From Struthio camelus (taxonomy: Eukaryota; Chordata; Aves; Struthioniformes; Struthionidae), in assembly GCF_040807025.1 (NCBI RefSeq), contig NC_090964.1, forward strand, positions 8,890,214-8,954,213: DNA of 64,000 bases, in the 5' to 3' direction. Within the stretch, counting starts at the first letter, position 1. Each line of letters begins with the position of its first letter. The translations under genes were made by a program, and so were the position numbers. The notes under the pieces were generated by a model. The model was not told the origin of the DNA, made no database searches, and saw nothing but the letters and a program-made list of their open reading frames with translations. Below are positions 35,001 through 43,819 of this stretch, one piece after another.

Positions 35001-38000
35001 CCTCAAAGTTAAAGTCGTTCTGCAGAACAGAACATTTCTAATATTACACAATTTTGCATCTATTTGTTTTGGAAGCAACTATTTCAATTAGGTATCTTTT
35101 GATCCAGAAAGGATTGCAATTTACTAGAAGTCACACGAGAAAAAGAAGGCAGTGAGGAAAACAAGTGCTATGTGGGGCCACACTATGAAATCTTCATTTG
35201 TACTTTGCTGTTGTCCAATACCAGCTTTGGTGTCAAAAAAATCTTGCAAAACCCTTGTTCAAAAATCTATTCCATTCCTGTTTTTTAGCTGGATTTCTCA
35301 CTATTTTACAGCAAAAGAGAACTGCTGACTCAAAATGAGGGGTAATGATGGCTTAGAAGGAGACAGAAGGTGAGAGAGATAATGCTCTCGTCGTACCGAA
35401 CTATCCCGCTCTGCTTAGCTGTCAACATGTACTCAACCCGTGCAGCAACGGAGGCAACACCGCGTCATTATCTACATGAAAGGATACGCTAACATGTCCT
35501 TTGGAGAGACTCTCTCCAGAGAGAACTCATAGGGCTGAGGGAAGCTGCTAAGTTTTACTACAAATAGTAGACTCTCTTCTCTAAAAACATAAAGAGGAGT
35601 TAGAAAGCAAAAACACAAGAAAACAACAACAAAAAACCCAACACACTGTGTTCCTACAGGAGCCTCTTAAGCGAGGGAGAAAGGCTGAGGCTATACCATT
35701 GCATTGGGAATGCATAACCCCTACCCACGAGGGGCTTCTAAAAATTTTCTTCCCTTCCAGAAAACAAACCTTAACAAAAGTGTCATAAAAAATAAAAGGA
35801 AATTCATTTCTCTAGGGAAGAATGCACTGCAAGATGTTCTCAGTGAAACAAAGATTGAAAAAAATGCTGTTTTGAAGCAAAACGCAGAGGTTGAACGTGG
35901 TTCAGACAGCATTCCAGCAGGGAGCATTTCATTTACATACATACATATATTTATATATATAAAATATATATAAACATCCTCTCTGTCCTCCTTCTGGACA
36001 GAAATAGAAATGCAGTGCTCCTGGTGCTCCTAGTGATGATATACGACAAACGAGACCTAACTCTGGGGGGGTCCTTGCAGATCTGGGAAAGAACTGATAT
36101 CCTAGGAACTCTGCCCAGGCTGCCTGCAGTCTCAGCTTTCAGCCGGGAAAGGACGCTGCCATGCAGGCAGCCAGGGCTGCCGCCTGTGGCCGGGGGGCAG
36201 AGCCCTGGAGCTGGCACGCTGCAACGCAATACCGAACAGAAGAGGACTTGCATCCCTCACTGCAAAGCAGGGAACAGAGGTCTGGAAGACACAAGGAAGG
36301 GCCCTTTTCGAGAGTGCTGAGATAAGATGCAAGGCTATTCACTGCTGGAACTTGCTAAACAACAGGGGACAAGGAGTACTGCGGGCAGCTGCACCCTGCT
36401 GGCGAACACAGCGTTTGGGAAGGATTCTGGGCAATAGGAGAAGAGGTAAACCAAGGGCTTGAACACACTGCAGTCAGGGTGGACCCTTCAACCTGTCCTC
36501 ATCACAAACAAGGAGTTGCTAGAGCATGAAAAAAAAAAAAAAATCCCAAAGGTTTTTTTGTTTTGCTTTGAGGCTTGTTTCTTTTAAAAAGAGCTTTGTG
36601 AGCTTTGGGTAAGCCTCAAAGAAAGACGTAGACAAGATTTCTAATTCCTGAAATTCTTTTAAGTAGTGTTAAGTTCTACAAACAGCAGAGCTGCAAGGAG
36701 ACATGCACAGGTACAACACAATTATAAGATTTAAATAAAAGAGACAGAGGGAGATATTAGAAAAATCCAAACTCCTTTATTCCTTTATGGCAGACAGGCA
36801 AGTGTCACATAAATCAAAATTAATATACAAGTACTACAGTGAAGGGAAGTCTGACTACTACCCAGCTGAACAAACTTAAGACACTGATTTTTCATCTTTT
36901 CTGTTTTCCAAATTAGGTCTTAATGTTTCCACGGGCCACTTACAACTAATTCTGGAACTGAAATGCATCACTAGTCCTATTTCTCCAAGACTAGGCTACG
37001 TTTCTTTCTGTTATATGGAGGCACAGAACGGGGACCTGTGCTTTATTCTTCTAAAGTAGTTCCTCTAAATTCTAGCAGTGGCTGCACACTGCAAACACAC
37101 AAAACCAGACAGAGATAACCTCAAATAGGAGGCAACCAAAACAGGTTTTCCATCAAACAACTGCTCTGACCTCTGCTATACAGTATGCCTAAGCGAGTTC
37201 TAAGTTTACTTGCATGCACATACACGGGAACATTTTCAATAAGATGCACACTGATTTCAATATTTGATAATACATGGGCAGACGGCATAGGAATATTTTG
37301 TAGTTATCCCTTTTCCTTTCCACCTCCTGGCCATTGAAAACTTAGCTGAGGACAATGACTTACTATCTTGAATCATGTGACAGTTAAAAATTAAACTGCC
37401 TGTACTTGATAAGCTGCAGAATAAACCCTTTTCACTGGAGACTACAGCTCTCAAACACAAAAATGCAGCGCGCTAAAAGAGGAGTGTAATTAATTCTACT
37501 TTATGCATACGAATTTCTACATCTGTTTTCTTTGATCAGCTGCACACAGGCTGAGAAAGGAAGCTTATCTTGAAACTACTGGATTGGGGTTTTCACTTTG
37601 AATAGCCTATCTTCAACTTGAGTTCTTTTGTTTTCAGTTAAAAGCACAAGACTGCATTTTAGGACTGCTGTATCACAGTAATCTATCAATCTGTCTTGAA
37701 AAGGTATTTTCTTATAAGCCCTTGTTCTCAGGCACGTCTCTTTTGGGAATGGAAAAGAAACAGAAGCTGTTTAGCCTATACAGTTTTGGGTTTTTTTTTT
37801 TTTTTTCAAATCAAATGTCTTTAAATTAATAAAGCATATGATAGTGATGCACTTGGCATTCAAGTCATTGTCAAAACTTCATACTTGTCAAAGCAGACAG
37901 TTCTGAAATATGGCATAGTAGTTCTACACAAAAAGTCTAAAACCAAGAATTCATTCACAAAATTGCAACTGTCTGCCCACAGCTAGATGTCTGAGCTTAT

Positions 38001-38787
38001 AAAGGAGAAAAGACTAGAAATCCTGCACACTTTTTGAATGGTAACATCTTCCAGGGTACACTGATCTGGCTTGTGCTTTGGTGTGGATAAGGAGGGGGAC
38101 TTTTACATGGAAGCAATGCCAGTCAGGTTTTATATTGCAGAATTCTTCTGCTGTAGAATTTGAACAGCAGTAGGTCAGCCTATGTAGTACAAAGTGAGGT
38201 ATATTCTCAAATCCTTCAACCTTCCATCCACTAAAGCAACTGCATTTAACCCATAGCTATTTTAGAATTGCTTCATTTTTCCCCTCCTCCCCCCAAAAGA
38301 GGATACCCTTGCAACTTTCCAGAAAGCAGCCAAGGTTGTCATCTAGCATATTAAAAAATTATTTTAATCATCTTTATCATAACTATATGGATCTTCTTGT
38401 TTAGCCCAGAAAGAGTTACAACTGTATGACAATTACATCTCATTACACTGTGAATCAACTACATTTAATTTGCATCTCAGGTTCTGGCAGTTGTAGCAAA
38501 AAGACTCGCTGTACAATTATTTATCAGATTTTAAGGCCGTCTTGCATTGTATAGCCAACTCTACTTAATCTCACAGGAAGCAAGAACAAGTTCAAATCAA
38601 GACTTATTTTGCTACCAGTCATTAGCAGCTAACGCACTTTCTACCGTTATTTAGAAATAATATGACCAGCGAAGACACTTACCACTGTGAGATTGCGTAT
38701 CTCCTCCATGACTCGTGGCCAGAAGGACTGAAGGCTTTGCTGCGCATCGCTGTTGCTAGCTGTGCCGAAGCTACCATCTGTGGACAT
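19915..38787 (-). CDS. NFYC: NFYC, nuclear transcription factor Y subunit gamma (spliced coding span, nine coding exons)
   Basis: NF-YC pairs with NF-YB through a histone fold of H2A type and, with NF-YA, binds CCAAT boxes in the nucleus. The coding exons sum to 335 residues (35+24+38+32+58+53+36+20+39), the length of the main human isoform, and every junction is phase 0 with GT-AG ends. Residues 1-41 are a short N-terminal segment. The histone fold runs from about residue 42 to 116 ([15 protein letters not shown], then [30 protein letters not shown] and [20 protein letters not shown]). Residues 130-335 form the Gln- and hydrophobic-rich activation domain. Differences from human lie mainly in the first 15 residues and near the C-terminus ([17 protein letters not shown]). 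I see no frameshift or missing residue. The host intron carrying mir-30e and mir-30c-1 confirms orthology. Identification is essentially certain. Confidence 0.97.
20577..20636 (-). CDS. NFYC: NFYC coding exon 8 (residues 277-296)
   Basis: This 60-nt exon encodes [20 protein letters not shown]. The acceptor is CTCTGTTGTAG and the donor GTAAAAAC. It is short and phase 0, so it could be skipped without a frameshift. Confidence 0.95.
21381..21488 (-). CDS. NFYC: NFYC coding exon 7 (residues 241-276)
   Basis: This 108-nt exon encodes [20 protein letters not shown] and continues [16 protein letters not shown]. The acceptor is TGTCTCCAG and the donor GTATGCAC. I could not find a homologue of the extra exon that follows this point in the long human isoform. 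Confidence 0.96.
21489..25052 (-). other. NFYC: NFYC intron 6
   Basis: An AT-rich intron of about 3.5 kb between coding exons 6 and 7. No exon, RNA gene or repeat family was recognised beyond short A or T runs. Confidence 0.85.
25053..25211 (-). CDS. NFYC: NFYC coding exon 6 (residues 188-240)
   Basis: This 159-nt exon encodes [20 protein letters not shown] and continues through [20 protein letters not shown] to [10 protein letters not shown]. It belongs to the Q-rich activation domain. The acceptor is GAATTCAG and the donor GTAAGAC. Skipping of Q-domain exons is known in mammalian NFYC, and the phase-0 borders here would allow the same. Confidence 0.96.
25414..25561 (+). repeat. MIR-like SINE in NFYC intron 5
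   Basis: The segment starts TATCCTCACAACACTGCTAT, passes TTTTACAGATAGGTAACCG and GAAGAGAGGCTAAGACA, and ends GGGATTCAAACTGAGA. These blocks follow the order of the MIR 3' two-thirds (TCCTCACAACAACCCTATGA, TTTTACAGATGAGGAAACTG, AGAGAGGTTAAG, GGGATTCGAACCCAG). This is an old amniote-age insertion. A tool such as RepeatMasker would settle it. Confidence 0.55.
26201..26374 (-). CDS. NFYC: NFYC coding exon 5 (residues 130-187)
   Basis: This 174-nt exon encodes [20 protein letters not shown] and then a Gln/Thr-rich run ending [10 protein letters not shown]. It is the first part of the activation domain. The acceptor is TACCACAG and the donor GTGAGTC. Confidence 0.96.
27225..27312 (-). ncRNA. MIR30C1: mir-30c-1 precursor
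   Basis: This second microRNA hairpin in the same NFYC intron lies about 2.6 kb downstream of mir-30e. The 5p arm at 27274-27296 matches miR-30c-5p (TGTAAACATCCTACACTCTC plus AGC). The 3p arm at 27236-27257 reads CTGGGAGAGGATTGTTTACG plus CC, differing from the human 3p sequence I remember by an A for G in the middle and a G for T near the end. The stem begins GCCATGCTGTAG and closes with CTTCTGCCATGG. It shares its seed with miR-30e. Confidence 0.96.
28723..28776 (-). other. NFYC: Candidate 54-nt in-frame cassette exon of NFYC
   Basis: Inside the miR-30 host intron lies a segment ending in a perfect donor (CAG|GTGAGT) and preceded by CCCACGTTTCAG. It is 54 nt long and open in phase 0, encoding [18 protein letters not shown]. 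It would insert 18 residues between residue 129 and 130, at the border of the histone fold and the Q-rich domain, without changing the frame. The polypyrimidine tract is weak. The open frame continues upstream (GDPTFQ), so a longer version with another acceptor is possible. Expression is unknown. Confidence 0.35.
29931..30020 (-). ncRNA. MIR30E: mir-30e precursor
   Basis: This microRNA hairpin lies on the minus strand inside the NFYC intron between coding exons 4 and 5. The 5p arm at 29983-30004 matches miR-30e-5p (TGTAAACATCCTTGACTGGA plus AG) and the 3p arm at 29941-29962 matches miR-30e-3p (CTTTCAGTCGGATGTTTACA plus GC). The arms pair around a short loop, with a flanking stem that ends GGGCAGTC and CAGGCTGC. 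It represses many targets through seed GTAAACA and is expected to be processed from the NFYC primary transcript. Host-gene position matches human. Confidence 0.97.
30397..30492 (-). CDS. NFYC: NFYC coding exon 4 (residues 98-129)
   Basis: This 96-nt exon encodes [20 protein letters not shown] then [12 protein letters not shown], the last histone-fold helix and the short C-terminal helix that, from known NF-Y structures, helps bind NF-YA. The acceptor is GTTATAG and the donor GTGAGA. The intron that follows carries mir-30e and mir-30c-1. Confidence 0.96.
30493..32788 (-). other. NFYC: NFYC intron 3
   Basis: A 2.3-kb AT-rich intron between coding exons 3 and 4, with A-rich and G-rich simple runs near 30815-30840. 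Nothing else was recognised. Confidence 0.85.
32789..32902 (-). CDS. NFYC: NFYC coding exon 3 (residues 60-97)
   Basis: This 114-nt exon encodes [20 protein letters not shown] then [18 protein letters not shown], the long central helix of the histone fold and the following loop. It appears identical to the human sequence I remember. The acceptor is AATTGCAG and the donor GTAACAG. Confidence 0.96.
33845..33900 (+). repeat. Possible tRNA-SINE or MIR 5' fragment
   Basis: TGGTTAAGACACTAAACTGG and GAGGCCTGGATTCAGTCAGG resemble the tRNA-derived head of MIR (GGTTAAGAGCACGGACTC ... CCTGGGTTCGAATCC), including a degraded B-box. It is short and uncertain. Confidence 0.3.
33941..33976 (-). other. NFYC: Candidate 36-nt in-frame cassette exon of NFYC
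   Basis: Between coding exons 2 and 3 there is a segment flanked by an acceptor (pyrimidine-rich tract, then CCTCCTATTAG) and a perfect donor (AAG|GTGAGT). It is 36 nt long, open in phase 0, and would insert [12 protein letters not shown] between residues 59 and 60 without shifting the frame. That position is loop 1 of the histone fold. This is a prediction from splice signals and frame only; I do not know whether it is transcribed. Confidence 0.4.
34692..34763 (-). CDS. NFYC: NFYC coding exon 2 (residues 36-59)
   Basis: This 72-nt exon encodes [20 protein letters not shown] then EDVK, which is the start of the histone fold (helix 1). The acceptor is CTCTGCAG; the donor GTGCATTC is weaker than the others, which would suit alternative splicing downstream. 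Confidence 0.95.
34764..38682 (-). other. NFYC: NFYC intron 1 (between coding exons 1 and 2)
   Basis: An AT-rich intron of about 3.9 kb. A GC-richer patch lies at 36060-36260 and an AT dinucleotide run at 35937-35976. No coding exon was recognised. Confidence 0.8.
35937..35976. repeat. AT-rich microsatellite
   Basis: Alternating ACAT, ATAT and TATA words form a low-complexity tract inside an NFYC intron. Confidence 0.85.
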
Positions 38788-38795
38788 TCTGATAT
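38683..38795 (-). CDS. NFYC: NFYC coding exon 1 (residues 1-35, with 8 nt of 5' UTR)
   Basis: The acceptor TTTCTTCTAG precedes 8 untranslated bases and the ATG at 38787-38785. The exon encodes [20 protein letters not shown] and continues through [14 protein letters not shown] to the donor GTAAGTG. No stop separates the ATG from the acceptor: the frame stays open (AT-ATC-AGA-ATG), so an upstream exon could extend the protein. Confidence 0.95.
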
Positions 38796-39117
38796 CTAGA
38801 AGAAACATAGACAAGCATTAGCAGTGAGGGAGGGGAGTCAGGAGCCAAAGAATCCCAGAGATTCTCTGCAAGTCACACGAATACAGCAAGGGACCAGTCT
38901 GGGTAATCAAATCACTTTGGGAAATTGTTAAAAGTAAGATATGCCTGTCCAGGTCCCACAGTAACAATGTGAAGATATTCACATCTTCTGGAAGGGATGT
39001 GAATGATGCTATTAGACATGAGTGCCAGGACAACAGCCAAGTAACCATACCAAAAAAAAAAAAAAAATCATTTCATAGATCAATCCCACATTAACTATTC
39101 AAGTTTGAAGCCTCATC

Positions 39118-39139
39118 ATCTTTCTTTCTTTCTTTCTTT
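39118..39139. repeat. (CTTT)n microsatellite
   Basis: About five TTTC/CTTT units followed by a T-rich run, in an NFYC intron. Confidence 0.85.
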
Positions 39140-41709
39140 ATTTTTTATTAAAGATCAAAAGGAGTTATTACAAAACAACAGATGCTTGGTGTCTCAGCTC
39201 ACATTCCAGTGCACACCTATTGTAAAATCATTTTTCCTCTTGCTTGTTACAGCCAGCAACTCTGCAGGATATCGCAGGAGCCCCTCCCAGTTAAAGTCAG
39301 AATATCCATGTCAGCCAGATATTATCTCTAAAAAGTGTAATTAAACAGTTTATTCTGTGCCTACTTGAATACCTTCAGTTTTTGTGGTTTTACATTTTTA
39401 AAATACACCTTCCCCCAGGGCACAATCAACAGGAGAAATTAAATCTATCATACAGAATGTCAAAGGCACAGAGTAAGGTTTGAAATGAAAGTCTTCCAAT
39501 TCAAACAACTGTAACATGCTCAAAATTAATGAGCAAAGTTCATTTTTAGAAGGCAAGGCTCTTATTTATGCTTATAAAATTAATCCAACAACAGAAAACT
39601 ATGACTGTCATTTAGTGGTCTACAGCTGGAGGATGTTAAGCAAGTTCTGGCCAATATTAAATTTATATTGGACATTGCCTCTGCATTCATTAAGACTTGT
39701 GTCTTTACAAATGGCTGTATTTACAGCAGTACTTGTCGTCATCAAGAACTTGTATGGAGAAAACACAGGGGCAGTAAGTGGGTTCAGACCTTCCTATGCA
39801 ACCGTGCTGTACTATAGTAAAGATGGTGAAGAGGTGAGGACACGCGGCAGAAATCAAACTCTTCCTCGGGGACTAAAACGGTGCAAGCCAATATCATACC
39901 GTTCAGATGCGTTTCCAGCATTACCTAATACAAACCTTCTTTTCCATAAACTTTCTGACTAAGAACTCTTAGGACAGAATTAGTCAATATTAAAACCAAC
40001 TCATATACACAATTTGGGAATCACTTTAAATACAAAGGCTAGCTTTACTCTCTTCTGTAACGCATGGGTCCTGCAGGGTTCCCAATAGGAATCTAACCCT
40101 TTACTGCTCTAGTAACGAATGTGGGAGATGTGCCAGCTGCACATGAGCATTCCTGCTCCAATGGCATGTACAAACTGTAGAAATGCAGGACCTTGCAGGA
40201 CTGAACTTATTATTTCCCACGCACAGAAAGTTTTTTGTGAATGCCAGAAGAGTCACCACTCACTTCTCAAGAGAACAAAACTGAGGAAACTAGCAGGTTA
40301 ACTGATGTTAGATGTTCTTTGGGGTCATCCAGAGCAGCTTTGAAGTTTCCATTAAATGACAAGCACACGCTATTTACAAACAAGAAAACTCTGTGTCTCT
40401 CATAGCTTACAGGGTCTGTAAAGAGAGAAATGGCGTTATGGCTTCTGCAGGCAAAGATACCAAGGTGCACAAAGATATTTGTGCATCATGATGTAATGGA
40501 AAAAGACATGGGACCAGATTTAGCTCTGACATAATCGGGCACAATTCCCACTTACTTTTGATCCATCATGTAAAGGTTTACTTGAGTATTTCCACTAGCT
40601 GACGGGAAGCAAAGTAGCACTAGAACATTGCATGACACGGATCAAAACATCGATTAGCGGCAGCAGCTCCAATTGCCATAATTTCAAAACTTACTATTCC
40701 AAAAAAGTGATGTTCCACAAAATCTCATTAATAGATCAAAGAGATTAACGTCGGTCAAAACTAGTTCAGTACTTTCTGCAACCGACGCTTTCCAAATCCG
40801 ACTCTCTGAACAGCTGTATTTTTCTTTAATCAGCCTGGGAAGGTGATACGGGAGGTGTGGGAAGTCAAAGGGAATTTTGACAGAAGACGTCTAAAACGAG
40901 GTTAGAAGATCAAATTGTCAGTCTCAAAGCCAGAGTTCAAGACAAGAAGTACTCAAAGCGAGAAACCTATGGAAATAAAGAGACTGACAAATTACTTGGG
41001 TGACTCTTCAACAGAGTATTTGCATTACAATACTATCCACCTACAAACTAAGCTATTTCAAGTATTTATAAGAAAATACAGCTAGATAAATATTCTAATG
41101 AAATTTTCAATTAGGATTAGATAGTTTCCCCCCCTTGATCTGCATTCTCAAATATAGATAAAAAATAGTTCAGGCACATAAATGAAAGCTAATCCTTGAA
41201 ATCTGCTCGGTACTGGCAACGTTCTGTTACGTAACAAGGTCTGCATGCCGACAACACTAACACTAGAGAGGGTCTTTTCCCCAACCAGAGATGCAACTGA
41301 CTGAAGACAAACCAAATCATTTCTCGAGGCTGTATTAAAAATAAAAGGAACTTGCATTCAATTCACTTAGAGATGTTATACTAGAATATAATGCTTTAAG
41401 AAGTAAGGGGGGGGGGGAAAAAGAACTCAAAGGGGAAGAGAACTACACCATCATCACCCCCTACTGCAGGAAAAAACTCATTTCTTGTATCACATATATG
41501 TCTCTATGGTATTAATTCATATTTCTGAAAGGGCCAGAAATGGTTTACGCTAATTATCTATAAAAGTCCTCTCAATGAATACAAAAAATTCCCATCTTCA
41601 AAGTAAGGACTGATTTCAGAATGCAAAATGAGTAGCCTGATGCTTGACTCAAGGGACAATTGCTACTTTAAGTAACTGTTTAGGATCATTGCTAGGAAAC
41701 TGTAGAAAT

Positions 41710-41735
41710 AATAGTATAAAGCAATAGTATAAAGC
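41710..41735. repeat. 13-bp tandem duplication
   Basis: AATAGTATAAAGC occurs twice head to tail without mismatch. Confidence 0.85.
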
Positions 41736-41854
41736 TATTAATTATTATCTCCAGTAAGAGCAAAAACAAGTCACTGATAGGTTGGTTTTTTGAAAAGTTA
41801 CATAGAAGGAAATCACTATAAACTCTGAAATAAAAGCTTAAGCAGGTTAAGACT

Positions 41855-41894
41855 ACTCAAAACATTACTACAATACTCAAAACATTACTACAAT
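41855..41894. repeat. 20-bp tandem duplication
   Basis: ACTCAAAACATTACTACAAT occurs twice head to tail without mismatch, 120 bp from the 13-bp duplication. The perfect match suggests a recent event. Confidence 0.9.
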
Positions 41895-43211
41895 CATTTG
41901 TTCATCAGACTAGCGATAGTTACATAAATGACTTTGAAGGTGTCTGCAGAAGTTATAGCAAGATAGCAAGGAAAAACACTCCAAGCACTACATGCAGATC
42001 TACAGGGTTGGCTATATGAGACAAACTTGAATAATTAAGCCATGCCTGCACAATTAGGTAAGTTCCTTCACCCAAGGGGAAACTGCTTTCTCTTATTTTA
42101 AGACTGACTCATGTCGGAATTAATGCCAGCAGAATAAATACCAGAGCACACAAACCAAGATAAGACCACCAAAGCTAACGGGGCAGTTCCTCCGATTTCA
42201 CACTATCGGCGTCTAAACTTGTTTGTCTTTTTTTGATATGCACTATTTGCAGGGAAATTTTAAAACTTCATTATACCTTGGCCTTCCTCCTCTAAAGATT
42301 TCCTCAACAAATAGGTGCAGAAGAGGAGAGCTGTTCTGAGGATCCCAGTAGTCACTACACTGCATTCATGTAATGCAGGGCACAATCTCTCAGAAGCTTT
42401 AACAGCAAACTAGCTACTCTGTCACCGTCTTATTGCTAAATAATAAAATAAAAACGATCTCCTGTGTCACCTGGCTACCACAAAACACAACCACAGCCAA
42501 GAAAAAACTTGCCGATTCCAGCGTTACTCACTCTCCAAACAGCAGCTGGGCAAGCACCTAGCAAGCCTGACACGCTTCTGCTCTGAACAACACTTAAACA
42601 AAAGCTGTCTTCTCACCAAGCCCTGATGTTGCCATCAAAAAAAGGTGAGGTGCTAAACCAAACTCAGATTAGCTAAACTACCAGCATGAATCACAGCAAC
42701 CTAAAAACTAGACTATTCAGGGAAGCTACTGCAGAAAAATCTAGATTATGAAGTTCACACACAAAACATTAACTCACAGCATGGACACCTTACTGCAACT
42801 AGATGAAATCAGAGCGGGGTGCGGGGGGGGGAACCACACACTGAAGAAACACAGTAAGAAATGAGGGCATGAAAGAGCTGGGATACGCCTGCTTTGCAAC
42901 AGCCAGTCCAGTCTACATAGCCTACAATATGCTCCAAAGGCAAACCTGCCGTTTCCAGACTACGTAAAATAGAAACTGAAGGCCAAAAAGCTGAAACCTA
43001 TGTATAAAACGCCTTGAAGCAATTACAGAACAGGTTAGCAAGCGCATCTCAAGAACTACAGCATCAACACTTTGCAATTAGAGCTTTTCCACTGGCTGGA
43101 GTGAAATACCTTTTACAAACATTAAACTTACAAAATCTTGTGGCAGCTGACAAAGACTAAAGAACTTCAGTATGTGTCAGGCTCTTTGCATATAGCACAG
43201 ATTCCCATGAT

Positions 43212-43819
43212 TTACTTTATGGGAAAGACCTGGCCTGACACTGCTCGTATTAGCAGAGACCTGTGATACTTGATGACATTGCTCAGTTGGGAGTCTTCTA
43301 CATTGAGAGCCTCAAGGCTTTTCAGCACTTCCTTCTGGCATTCATAGTTTGCATATCCCTTCAAATATTTGGATAAATTTCTTTTAGATCTCCTCTCCAC
43401 CCAGCTGATTTTGTTTGGTTGATTTATTAGTAAAGGGCAGCTTGGGAGCAATTTAAAGTAGGCACACGAAAGCAGGGTGATGCAGGGTGACCTGTGCTGG
43501 CAGGGAAGTTAGTCTCTGGGTGGCTGTCTCCCAGAGAGGTGGAGGGGCCGCGGAGGAAGCTGCTGGTGCTGTCTGCTGTTATTTCACTGGTCCTGGTGGG
43601 CTGTTTCTGGCTGCTTGCTTTCTAGCTGAAAAACTCCAGTTACTTGCTCCAGGAGGAATTTCAGGATCAGAGATCTGGATTTCATTTGTGGTTATGCTGT
43701 GGCTTATATTTTCAATAGCAGCTTTTTGCTCAAATGCGCGGGTTGTAGGCATCCAGGATGAGACAGCTTCAGTTGACCACTTTCCCCTTTCCATGGCACT
43801 GAAGAAGGAGCCCAACTAG
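43212..43819. other. Unrecognised segment with overlapping open frames
   Basis: Within an AT-rich intron this GC-richer block carries a 110-codon plus-strand frame (43487-43819) with a hydrophobic stretch in its second half (ISFVVMLWLIFSIAAFC), and two minus-strand frames (78 and 79 codons) in different phases. I recognise none of the products. It could be an old retrocopy or repeat, part of a long noncoding RNA, or chance. Confidence 0.2.

Noticed and set aside
36060..36342. Overlapping frames in a GC-richer intronic patch of NFYC
   Set aside because: Short, unrecognised products with no splice sites that fit the NFYC phase. Probably an unclassified old repeat or composition patch.
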